A stretch of 64,000 nt of DNA. It comes from Amphibalanus amphitrite (lineage: Eukaryota; Arthropoda; Thecostraca; Balanomorpha; Balanidae). The stretch's first letter is position 1, and the number at the start of each line of letters is the position of its first letter. The stretch lies in the NCBI RefSeq assembly GCF_019059575.1, contig NW_024881710.1, positions 1-64,000 of the forward strand. Direction: 5' to 3'. The translations under genes and the position numbers were made by a program. The notes beneath the pieces were generated by a model, which was not told the DNA's origin, ran no database searches, and worked only from the letters and a program-made list of their open reading frames with translations. Positions 32,001 through 44,000 of the stretch are shown here, in pieces.

Positions 32001-35000
32001 AATTCCAGGCCGCTGTAGAGGCCTCTGTTTTATCCAGAGCCGACCCCTCTGTGATGTCTACAGAGGATTTTACATGTTTACTCATTGACTCCGCAAACGG
32101 GTGCATACCCAAGACGTCGAGTCAGCCTCGTCGTCCTCCGGTCCCGTGGTGGACCAAGGAATGCGGAGATGCGATTCGTGCCAGGAAGCGCGCTTTTAGA
32201 AAGTTTGACCGGAGTAGTACTACTGAGAACCTCATCGCTTTTAAGAGAGCGCGGGCTTTTGCCCGACGCGTTTTAAAGGAGGCAAAGGCTGTTTCATGGC
32301 GCACTTACGTAAGTTCCTTAAACCGTTTTACTCCTACGACCCAAATATGGGCACGCATGAAGCGCATTGAAGGCCGGTTCAGCTCTGTTCCGCTTCCGGT
32401 TTTAAGAGTGAACAACACGGACATATCTCACCCTTCAGACGTCGCAGAGACGATAGGCCGTGCACTCTATCAGCGCTGCCGAGGAGAGCCGTCCTCACGA
32501 CCTGCACCAGCCGCCGTGGACTTCAGCACAGCTGAAAATTTGGTGTACAACGAGCCTTTCTCTATGGCTGAACTCACGTCTGCCATCAGCTCGTTGCGCA
32601 GCGTCTCAGAAGGTCCGGATGCAGTCCACAACGACATGCTCCGTCATCTACCCACAGTTGCCCTCGAGGCGCTGCTAGCAACCTTCAATTCGCTTTGGGA
32701 GACTGGCACCTTCCCTGAGACCTGGCGGGAAGCCATTATCATTCCTATCTTGAAGGCTGGTAAGTCGGGACATGACCCTCTCCATTATCGGCCCATCTCT
32801 CTCACATCATCGCTTTCAAAGCTGATGGAGAAGATGGTCAATGTGCGTTTTAGCTGGTTTCTGGAACATCACGGTGTTTTTACAAACGCCCAGTGCGGTT
32901 TTAGAAAGCACCGCAACCCTGTTGACCACATTTTAGCCCTTGACACCGAGATACGCACCTGTTTTACTGAAAAGAAGCACCTTGGAGCACTGTTCTTTGA
33001 TATTGAGGCGGCCTATGATACAGTCTTACGACACAGCATACTTTCCAAAGTATATAAGTACGGCATACGCGGCCGGATGGGCCTCTTTATCAATAATTTT
33101 TTATCGGGTCGTCGGTTTAAAGTCCGAGTTGGCAGTGATTTCTCGAGCAGTTTTACCCAGGAGAACGGAGTTCCCCAAGGTGGGGTGCTTAGTGTGGCGT
33201 TGTTCGCGGTGGCAATCAATGACATCGTCGACGACCTCCCGGTTTCCATCGGGAGATCGCTTTTTGTCGACGATTTTGCCATCTGGTTTGCTGCTTCAAG
33301 CGCTCGACACGCGGCTAGACAGCTGCAGCTCGCCGTAACACGTTTGGAGAGGTGGAGCGGTAAGAATGGTCTTCGTTTTTCCACAGCGAAGACCGTGGCA
33401 ATGCACTTTTGCCGCCGACGTTGTGACGACCTAGCTTTGGGAATCAAGCTCTACGGACAGGTGATTCCCACTCGGCCGGTGGCGAAGTTTCTTGGGATTT
33501 ATTTTGACAGTCGCTTGACGTATAAGGAACATTTTAGAACGCTTCGGGAACGGTGTTTTAAATCCCTGAACGTTTTAAAATGTGTTGCTCGCACATCTTA
33601 TGGGGCGGACCGCAGGACCCTTCTTCTCCTGTACCGATCGATAGTTCGGTCGAAGCTGGATTACGCTTCTTTTGTGTACGATTCAGCGAGCCAATCCAGC
33701 AAAAAGGTCCTCGACGCAGTCCATCATGCTGCAATCCGTGTCGCCACCGGAGCATTCCGCACCTCTCCCAGCAGCAGCCTTCTTGCTGAGGCGCACGAGC
33801 CGCCTCTATCCCTACGCCGCCAGATGCTTGGGATGCGCTATGCGCTGAAACTGCGTCAGTTCCCGACGCATCCGACGTATCCGTACGTCTTCCCCACCTA
33901 CTACACTCGACTTGACAGAGCGCGACAATCGCTCTGCTTTGGAGCGCGCATGAGAGGTCTCTTCTCCGCAGCCAACATAGGTTTACGTGTCGTACGACGT
34001 AGCTGGGGTACGTCCTCTCCGCCTTGGAAACACGCAAAACCTCAAGTAGATCTCTCACTCTCCGAAGTTAAGAAGGATGACTTGCTGCCTTGTGAGGCGC
34101 GAGTCAGGGCCTTGCAACACATCGTCTCGTACGATGGTTTTAACACCGTTTTTACAGACGGATCAAAAACACCTGAGGGAGTGGGATGTGCTTTTATCGC
34201 AGGTCGCGATACCCGCTCATTCTCTCTACCTTCTTTTGCCTCGGTGTTTTCATCTGAGCTAGTCGCCATCGAGAAGGCTCTGTGTTTTATCGAGGTGTCG
34301 GACGGCCTTTCTTACTTGATTTTATCGGACTCCCTAAGTAGCCTTTTGGCGTTACGGAGTTTTAATCCAGTTGACCCGATCGTTCAAGACATTTTAGCTC
34401 GACTTCAGTCAGTGGAACAATCGGGAAAATTTGTTCAGTTCTGCTGGATTCCCAGCCACGTGGGCATACACGGCAACGAGCTGGCAGATGCGGCCGCGAG
34501 GCGCGCGGCCGCAGCCTCCTGCACTCGACGTCTGCCATTGCCGGCGCGTGACCTTTATTCGGCTGTGCGATCTTTCATTCTCTCTGAGTGGCAGGCAGAG
34601 TGGAGCCTACGTGGAGGCGGAAAGCTCCGTGAGGTGAAGCCGACTTTGGAGCCATGGAGGTCTTGCTTGCAAGACAACCGGTCCAACGAGGTGATCTTGT
34701 GCAGGCTCCGAATCGGCCATACATATGCCACGCATGGCCACCTCCTCCGCGGAGACGAGCAGGCCATTTGCAACGGTTGTTCCGCGCCTCTTACCGTCGC
34801 TCACGTGCTCTTATCTTGTCCACTTCTAGAACCAGACCGGACGCGCTACCTCGGCCGCATCGCTCCGGCTACCACTGTCCGCCACCTGCTGGGTGACGAG
34901 TCACCCTGGGTTTTATCTGGCAACATCTTTTCCTTTATCCGCGCAGTCAAATTCAAAGCGATTTACTCGACTTGACCCAAATCCTCTCTAGTCTCCTTGT

Positions 35001-38000
35001 CTAGTCAGTTGTCTAGTACGACGCTCTTGCGTTGTTTTATTTTACCCCGTCTTTTTTATAAAGTCTTTTACTTTCTAGTCTTGATATCTAGAAAGTTTCT
35101 TCTTTTGAAACACTTGTTTTACTAGCGCGACGTTATGGGCGCAAAATGACCTTTGCAGTCGACGCGCCCTAAAGCCCCAATAAACAAACAAACAAAGGGC
35201 TAAAATGTGGTCAACAGGGCTGCGGTGCTTTCTAAAACCGCACTGGGCGTTTGTAAAAACACCGTGATGTTCCAGAAACCAGCTAAAACGCACATTGACC
35301 ATCTTCTCCATCAGCTTTGAAAGCGATGATGTGAGAGAGATGGGCCGATAATGGAGAGGGTCATGTCCCGACTTGCCAGCCTTCAAGATAGGAATGATAA
35401 TGGCTTCCCGCCAGGTCTCAGGGAAGGTGCCAGTCTCCCAAAGCGAATTGAAGGTTGCTAGCAGCGCCTCGAGGGCAACTGTGGGTAGATGACGGAGCAT
35501 GTCGTTGTGAACTGCATCCGGACCTTCTGAGACGCTGCGCAACGAGCTGATGGCAGACGTGAGTTCAGCCATAGAGAAAGGCTCGTTGAACACCAAATTT
35601 TCAGCTGTGCTGAAGTCCACGGCGGCTGGTGCAGGTCGTGAGGACGGCCCTCCTCGGCAGCGCTGATAGAGTGCACGGCCTATCGTCTCTGCGACGTCTG
35701 AAGGGTGAGATATGTCCGTGTTGTTCACTCTTAAAACCGGAAGCGGAACAGAGCTGAACCGGCCTTCAATGCGCTTCATGCGTGCCCATATCTGGGTCGT
35801 AGGAGTAAAACGGTTTAAGGAACTTACGTAAGTGCGCCATGAAACAGCCTTTGCCTCCTTTAAAACGCGTCGGGCAAAAGCCCGCGCTCTCTTAAAAGCG
35901 ATGAGGTTCTCAGTAGTACTACTCCGGTCAAACTTTCTAAAAGCGCGCTTCCTGGCACGAATCGCATCTCCGCATTCCTTGGTCCACCACGGGACCGGAG
36001 GACGACGAGGCTGACTCGACGTTTTGGGTATGCACCCGTTTGCGGAGTCAATGAGTAAACATGTAAAATCCTCTGTAGACATCACAGAGGGGTCGGCTCT
36101 GGATAAAACAGAGGCCTCTACAGCGGCCTGGAATTCGCCCCAGTCGGCTTTCCGAACATTCCACCTAGGTGGACGGTTGCCTGACACTGGGGACTCCTGG
36201 TGCTCCAGCCACACTGGGAAGTGGTCGCTCCCGAGTGGGTCGTCATGGACGGACCAGGTAAAAAGCTGAGCTAGCCGCGGACTGACTAAGCTCAGGTCCA
36301 GAGCCGATGTTTGACCGGAGGGTGTTGTAAAATGGGTGCGCTGTCCTGTATTTAAAATACACAGCGCCTCATCGCGGATAAAAGATTCTAAAAGTCGACC
36401 ACGAGTGCCAGTCGTGTCGCATCCCCACGCCAGGCTATGGGCATTAAAATCGCCGACTACCAGGACCGGAGGTGGAAGCTCATCGACAAGTCGATGCAGC
36501 TCAACCACCGGGAGCGCTATACCTGGTGGTAGGTATAAAGAGCACACTGTCAGTTCCCGGTGGTTGAAATCAACTCTGGCGGCCACCGCCTGCAAGGGAG
36601 TCTGCAGCGGCACCTGGCGAGCAGGTACGCTGTGGTGAACCGCCAGAAGCACACCTCCATGGGCAATGGTAGGGGTGTCCAGGTCTCTTCTAAAAACAGA
36701 GTAGCCCTTGATGGCAAAGGTAACGTTTGGCGCTAGCTTGGTCTCCTGGAGACCTAAAACAAGGGGTGTGCGCCAACGGATAAGAGACTGTAGGTCCTGG
36801 TAGTTGGCCCGGAGGCCTCTACAGTTCCACTGTAGAATAAAAGGCGTGGTTAAAAAGGCGCAAAAAGGGCGCGTATAACATGAGGCAAAGGCGCACACAG
36901 ATACCTGACTGACCACAAAAAAGGTAAAAAGCACCGAGAGAAATGCACCTGGTAAAAAAGCGCAATAGCGCGAAAAAGATAAAAGGATAAAAGAGGAAAT
37001 GACTAGACTGAAAGACTAGACTAGGTCCTCTAACTCCGAGGAGGCGCTCCCCCCGTAACGGATACGGGGATGCCCCGAGCCCTCTCGGTGTAGCCTCCCT
37101 TCAGCAGAGGCAGATCGGGCGTGGCTCGAGCCCTGCTGGGGCTTTTTCGCCCGGGGGGCGTCACCCTCCGAGGGTGACCAGCTCGGGGGCGTCTGCCGCT
37201 TGGCGAGGCGCCCTGGAGCCGCGGAGGTCTGTTGCCGCCCCGACGGGGATGTCGAGGCGGCGGCCTGTGTCCTCGACGCAGGCGTCTCTGGCAGCGGCGG
37301 TGGTGGCCGCCGCTGCGGAGGTGGAGGAGGCGGCGGGGGACCCATGATGGGCCGAGTCCCCGCCTCAGGTGTCTCCGGGGTGTCAGCGGCAACAGCCGCA
37401 TTGGCACTCCCGGAGGCGGAGTCGGCAGACGAGGCTTCCTTAGCCTCGAGGGCCTTCTGGACGAGGCGAGCCCTCCTCGCCTCTCGTGCCCTCCTCTCCT
37501 CCTCTCCCCGCCGCAGCGCCTCCTGCACCGCCGTGGGCGGTCGGGGGCGGGGCGGGGTGGGTGGCGCCTTGCCCTGCGCCGGGGGGCGCCGACCACCCTG
37601 TCGGCGCTGGACGACGGCCCAGCCGTCTCCATCACCGTTCGCGGCTGGAACGGGACTGGGTGGACCCCACACTGACTCTTGAGCAGCCTGCTCTGTGTTG
37701 CTCGGCGGCGCACGAGGCGCCGTGGTGTCCGCTGAGTCACCAGTGGCTACGACGGTGAGGCCAAATCGTTTGAGAAGCTGCACGAGCTGTGCTACACTCA
37801 TCTGGGAGGCATCAGTAGAGTTTGTGACTCTCACCTTCTGGGCATACGAGGTCTTCGGGTGACTCTGGTTGTACACCTCCCGGGCCTCTTTAAAAGACAA
37901 ATTTCTGGTAGCCTTGATGGTCATGATCTCTTTCTCCTTGACGTATGCAGGGCAAGACCTATCATACGCGGAGTGCGGCGTCTGCCCCTCTCCGCAGTTG

Positions 38001-41000
38001 ACGCATCGGGGGGTCTCCGAGTCACAGGTTTCGTCAGTGTGGTCCTGCGAAGCACACTTGGAGCACGTGGGTCTTCCTCGGCAGTTGTCCTTTGTGTGGC
38101 CGAAACGTTGGCAGCGGAAGCAGCGCATGGGCGCTGGGACGAAAGGCCGCACGCGAACCTTCACGTAGCCCACGCGAATCTCACTCGGCAAGTCAGTAGA
38201 GTCAAAAGTCAGAATGATGTTGTTGGTCGAGACCGTGCCTCTCTTCGTCATGATGCGGCGAGCCGCTGTCACGCCGAAATCGGCGAGCCCGTCCGCAATG
38301 TCCTCGTCGCTCACTCCCCTCAGATCGAAGCAGTTAATGACCCCTCGTGAGGAGTTCTTAGAGCGGTGGGGCTCCACTGTAAGCGGGATGGAGACGAGCC
38401 TCCGGCCGGATGCCCGTCCCTCGGAGAACACGAAGCGAGTAGCGTCCAACGCTTTCGCCGCCTCCTCGCTTTTCCTGAACTCGACCTCCAGCGCACCATC
38501 ACGCATCCGGTCACAACGAACGATTGAACCAAACCGGTCGCAGCCATCCTTCCGCTGGAAGGGCGACAGAGAGCTCAGCTCCCTGTCTGCGCTCCGGAAG
38601 ATAAGGATCTTAGGAGATCGTGGACCTTTGTCGAGCACCGTTCGCCTGTCGGCCGAGGCCAACGGGCGAGGATCGGCCGAGGCCGAGGGATTGGACTGGG
38701 GGGAAGGGGGATCGGTCAAGTTATCCATGTGAAAGAGTTGGTCTCCGCCGGCTCGGCCGCCGACGCTCCGCAACGGCGCCGCTACAAGGCCTGGGACGGC
38801 CGAGCTGACTGTACGGGACTTGGCGGCACCTTCCGAGGGGGAGAGAGAGGCTCACCACTAGAGATGTCAATCGGATACCAACTTTTTGGTATACCGATAC
38901 CAAAGCGATACCAACTTGGTATTTGGTATTTCAATCGTAATGTGTTTGGTATTTTGTTGGTATCATAGGCCCTCACTAATGTATTAGAGGCTAAGAAATC
39001 GGTAAAAAGTTGGTATTTCCCTCAGTTTCTCAAGTTGGTTTGGTTTCGGTATTCTCCCATGGTTTTAGTTGGTATTTGGTTTGGTATCGGTATTCCGATT
39101 TTCCGTGATTGACATCACTACTCACCACCCCCCACGGTCGGATACCGCCTCCTCCCTTGACGCCTCGCCGAGTCACCGCCAGGGGCAGCGACAGATCAGC
39201 CCCACCGACGGAGGACGAGCACAAGTGCCCGAACCCCGCCGGCGACACCTCTCCGCAGGCGCGGATACAAGGGGGGGGGGGCCATGGGGGCCATGGCCCC
39301 CCCCCTTGGCCGATTTTTTTTTCAAAAATAAAATAAAAAGTTAAAAAGTTAAAAAGCTGAAAAGGGGGCCTCCTGAAAATAAAGTGGCCGAAATCCGATG
39401 AGTTTTTTTTTTTTAACCTACCCAATTAGTTATTTCTTAGAAGACTAGCTGAGAAGACTTCTTTGTTAGAAGATTGGTAAAGCTTTTCATAACTTGGAGG
39501 TCTCTTATACTCACAGAGATGACCACTTTTACAGGGCCTCCTAACCTGCACAGAGGGCCTCCAAGCCTGCACAGATGTTGAGATGTTGCCTGAATAGCTA
39601 GATAAGCTCAATAGACGCAGTTTTTTTTGGGGGGGGGCCCAACAAGTGGGAAGATGGGGCCTCCAACAGGTGGGATTATGGGGGGGGGCCTCCTGGTTTC
39701 TAATGGCCCCTCCCTTGGAGATTTTCTGGATCCGCCCCTGCCTCTCCGACACCACCCCCGGCGGCATCACGACTGGGAATGGCTCCTCAAGTGCGGCGCC
39801 CCACTGAGTGTCCCGCCCTTACAGAACTCAGGGCCAAAGAGGCGTGTTGCCCAGCCACCGCGACTGGCTCCGCACGGTGGGGGGCTCAACCTCCAGGATC
39901 CCGTTGTCCTGGGGTACGGGTCGGCTCGCCTAGCCTAGTAAAACCGGCTGGTACCCGAGGGGACGCCACTCCCCTTACACTAGCCCAACTCGGCTGTGTT
40001 CCTGCGGGTGAAAAACAACGAAAAAGGGGAGAAAAGGAATCAGAAAGCTGTTATCGAACGAAACGCGGACATCCGGTGAGAAGCAAAGCAAAAGCAAACA
40101 AAGACCGCTCAAAAGAAACAAAACCACGGAAACCGAGAAAAGTCGGGCCGTACCATCTGTCCATCCAGCGATCAAAGCAAGTCGTAGGCAAGCATGGGTC
40201 AAGCTGGGGCCGAGGGGGCGCTACTCCCCTTGCTGGCCGAGGCCAGGGCCGCCGCGGGGCAAGGGCCCAAGGAACCCAGTCCGACAGCAACCCGAGCCAC
40301 TGCCAACCCCCTGCGGGGCCAATCCTGCAGACAATCCATCCAGTAAGCAAGGCAAGTCCAGGTCAAACAAGCGTCAAGCTGGGGCCGAGGGGGCGCTACT
40401 CCCCTTACTGGCCGAAGTCACAGCCGCCGCAAAGCCGGGGCCAGGTTACCCCGGCTAAGCAGCAGCTCTGACCACGGTCAGCCCCCTGCGGGGTACTGGA
40501 AATGGTGAGAAAGTCAGGGCCGGAGGTGGGATTACACTGTACGGGACAGGGATCTGAAAAGGGATGTGTTGCAGTTGCTTGGCTGATAAAAGGGCCCATT
40601 CAAGTTGCTAATCGCTAAAGTTTTGGGCAACAATGTTGTTACACCTGGTACAATGTTGCTACATCTGATACACATATTCACCAGTTTTATCAAACAACCT
40701 TAATTGATTAATAAAAAAAAACATGTTGAAGATTTTTGGAGAGATACTCGCATTCTTGACATCACTCATGTTCTCGCATTCTTGACATCACTCATGTTCT
40801 CCGGCGCACAGTATACAGTGCGCTGAGCCTTGCTCTGTGCTCCCCAGCTATCGATGGGCTCGGTTGTCGGTGAGCGGTGCTCGTACGCCGTGGTGGGCCT
40901 CTGGGACGCCGGCGACCCGAACCTGAGCCTGCTCAACCAGGAGACGCCCAAGGACCTGCCCCTGATGATGTCCATCGGCATCGACCTCGTCATCGGTAAG

Positions 41001-44000
41001 AACGCAAAATATGATGTGAACACGTCGGCGATGCTGATCAATTACAACGTTGGCGATAAAACACTACCTTCACGTCTTGAACACGGAATATTACGGTGTT
41101 ACACCAGTTGTAACTGTAGCTGATACTCAGTGTACCTGTGTAATTTTGGGAACTACAAATTGTCATCCATGTAAGGCCTTTGAAGTTTTACTTTTTACAT
41201 TCTGTCAGCGACTGCTTCCAAGGTCAGCAAGGTGCCTCTCACCCGTGTGTTGCTACGTGCATTTTGCTCGATTTTATTCAAGTAAGTCAACAACTCAAAT
41301 GCCCGAAGGTGTTTTTGTAATTAGGTGTAAGAGTGGAGTTTCCGACGGGTGCTGGACCGTCACCTCTGACCGGCGCGGTGTCTGTCCGTGTTCGCAGAGG
41401 GAATCCACGAGCCGGTGCGGTTCGTGCTGGAGTCCCGGGTCCGAGTGTACCCACAGTCGGAGCGGTTCTGGTACTTCTCGGCCAAGAAACTGCTGCACCG
41501 CTTCACTCTCAGTGTGGTCAATGTGAGTGATGAGCCGAGCTCGGTAATCGGCCTCTACGACTGCCGGCGGGGCTGGACGCATATCAAAAGGAAGTCCGTG
41601 GTCTGATAGTGAACGTGGTAAATTCTGTTGCTCTGCAAATAGAATTGTAATGATACACCGAGCTTAAAGGATTGTTGCCGGCCCCAGGAAGTATAATTGC
41701 GTAGTTCCCCACATCCATTTTGTGCTTCTCTTCCTGTCCACTTTCTTGTCATAAGGGTACATTTACGAATGACTGCCGATTTGCGTGCGCTCCTCGTTCC
41801 CAGACGGGTCAGCAGCTGGAGTTTGTGAAGCTGGAGAACCAGGGTGAGGTGGAGTCGCCCAGGAGTCTTCTGCCGAACCTCAGCCTCACGGGCCTGCCGG
41901 GGATGCCGGGACGGTCGCCTAGCGTCACCAGCCCCGGCTCGCCCATCCCGGAGGACAGCGGTGAGTACCTTATCAGAACTAAATTTATGAAGGCTGAAGT
42001 TTAATCACCACTACAGTCTTTATTTATCATATTTATTTTCGTTTATTGAGGCTGTAATGACCCTATGAGGGTAGATGCTTCCTTTTCTCCGTTTCATAAA
42101 TTGCAGCTGGTGGTGTCCTTATATATTGTAGATGGCACAATTACTGTCCATACGTCTTGGAAGTCCACGTCGCGAAGTTTCGATATCGATATTAACGATA
42201 TTTATGTAATAGTAGTAAGGCGAACGATAGTATGGCACTGACGAACGAGTGAGTGCATACCAACATTGAGCTCAGTTGGCCGGCCTAGCCGTTCTCGAGA
42301 TGAAATAGCAACCTCTTCTGGTGTGCTTGACCAGAAAAGTGCCAATTGAATGAATGAATAAAAATGCTTCACCCGACGGATGTTTCTCTCTGGGCGCAAA
42401 ATGACGTTAGTAGTCGGCGCGCCCTAAAGCCCCAATTAACAAACAAACGGATGTTTCTCTCTGTTTGGGAGGATTTTATATCAATGAGGCTCGAGCGTGA
42501 GCTGCTCGAGAAATGAAAACAGATTTTTACTGAAAATACAGGAGTCAACATGAAGTGTTAAGAGTGTTTAAACCGTTATTAAGTACTTAGCAATTTAAGC
42601 TGGTTTATTTATTAAGTATCACATTTATTTAAGATTTAAGATTACAAAACACAACGCGAGGATAGCAAAACTATAATAACAGCTGGTGCATGTGACTCCG
42701 GATATGGGAAAATCGCGCAAAGCCGGCAATTCAAGCGCTGGCGTAGCCGTTGAAGAAATCATGGAGAGCCAGATTGTGGAAAGTAAAATGAAGAAGAAGC
42801 AAAGAATACTGAAGGAGATTCGAATGAATGAATCCAAGTTAAGTTCGCTGATTTGCGACCAAGAATCCTCACTCTCAGAGCTCCAAAAGATAACAGGTGA
42901 GCTAGGAGAGCAGGCGAGTGAGCTATTAGATGTAGTAGAGGCCATCTGGGAAGAGAAGAACAGCGGTGAAGTAGAATCAGGACCACTATGGGACATGTTT
43001 CATGGAGTAGAAGCCAGCATTCAAGATTCCGTCAGCATGGCAAACAAGTATATCCGCAAGAAACTGTCAGGAAACCTGTATTGTGAGGAAACAAGTGCGA
43101 GCAGTGAAGCGAGTGAACAGCCGAGCACGCAAAAAGAAAATGAAGCAAAGGACAAGGAAAACACGAACCGATCCCAAGATGCGACGGATTCGTCCATCAA
43201 GGGTATAAAGCCGCCAGAACTGCCTATATTCGATGGCAGAAAGGGTTACAGTGACTGGAGGGCGGTATTCGATGCTTTCGTCGGCAACTCGAACGCGTCG
43301 GCTGAGCTCAAGATGGTCTACCTCAAGAACAGTTTGACCGGCGAGCCCCTACAAATGGTAGAACGATATGGGTTGTCGAAAGCTGGTTATGAGAAAGCTA
43401 GAGAAGAGTTGGAAAGAAAGTATGGTGGTCATGCCAGGCGAGTGCGAGCAGAGATAGCCAGCATTCGCAGCTTCCCCAAGATAGGTGAAAACGATACAAA
43501 GAAGCTTGAAGAGTACTCAGATAAGGTGACAAGTCTCGTCACCAGTCTGAAGGAAAATGGATCAGACGGAGATCTTTCGGAAGTATCAGCATTTTATATG
43601 CTTGTGTCTGAAAAAGTTCACCACTCCTACATCAAGAACTATCAAAGGTGGCTAAGCACGACGAGTCAACAAGACAGCTTCGAAACATTTTCAAAGTGGC
43701 TAGCTGAAGAAGTCATGCTGGAAAAAAGAGCCAAGGAAGCAACAGCAGCCAGTAGCGAGCAGGATGAGCCAAGACCTAGAATGCATAGCCGCGGAACAAA
43801 GAAGACGTACGCTGCCACAAGGCAGGCCAGCCGGCATGTCTTCAGTCGGCTGAAATGTGCAGTGTGTCACGCAGAACACGCGACTGAAGATTGCGCTGAA
43901 CTGCAGAACTGGGATGTTGCTAGAAGATATGCATTCTGCAAAACCGAAGGATTGTGCTTTAGATGTCTGCGTGGCAAGCACAGGGGAACTAACTGCCGCA

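Larger units (their letters stand above)
28401..35196 (+). mobile_element. Full-length, uninterrupted I-like LINE (6.8 kb) nested in its own relative
   Basis: A complete non-LTR retrotransposon in sense with RABGAP1. It is flanked by GGGCTAAAATGT at 28389-28400 and 35197-35208, which in the uninterrupted family sequence is a single stretch of ORF2. Layout: 5' UTR with two about 175-bp monomers (28402-28740); ORF1, 29405-31120; ORF2 in the same frame after one TAG, 31121-34975; 221-bp 3' UTR; tail of AATAAACAAACAAACAAA. All recognisable catalytic motifs are present. RNase H after RT and an ORF1 with three CCHC knuckles fit the I superfamily (I/Nimb-like), a judgement from motifs only. It may be, or recently have been, mobile. 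Confidence 0.94.
25490..37015 (-). pseudogene. LINE ORF2 (endonuclease, RT, RNase H) split by two insertions
   Basis: Read on the - strand in three blocks: about 36934-35209 carries the endonuclease and the start of RT; 28400-27767 carries central RT with the FVDD catalytic motif; 26881-25490 carries the rest of RT, the connection and RNase H. The first break is the nested LINE at the AGGGCTAAAATGT target; the second is the piggyBac derivative at TTAA. Within the blocks the frame is open and nearly identical to the nested copy. It shares one frame with ORF1, separated by a single TAG as in the other copy. It cannot yield full-length protein as it stands. Confidence 0.9.
25240..40493 (-). mobile_element. 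Full-length I-like LINE (- strand), interrupted by four later insertions
   Basis: A non-LTR retrotransposon lying antisense in RABGAP1 intron 5, bounded by the 13-bp duplication TACTGGAAATGGT. Its 3' tail (AACAAAC-type repeats in antisense) is at 25240-25262 and its 5' end, ACCCCGCAGGGGGCTGACC in antisense, at 40493. Insertions within it are a piggyBac derivative (26882-27766), a second LINE (28401-35196) and two hAT-type MITEs (38859-39120, 39256-39740). With these and their duplications removed, the element is about 6.8 kb, the length of the nested copy. ORF1 is intact (37016-38728). ORF2 would be continuous but for the insertions. The extremely high similarity to the nested copy suggests a recent burst. 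Confidence 0.93.
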
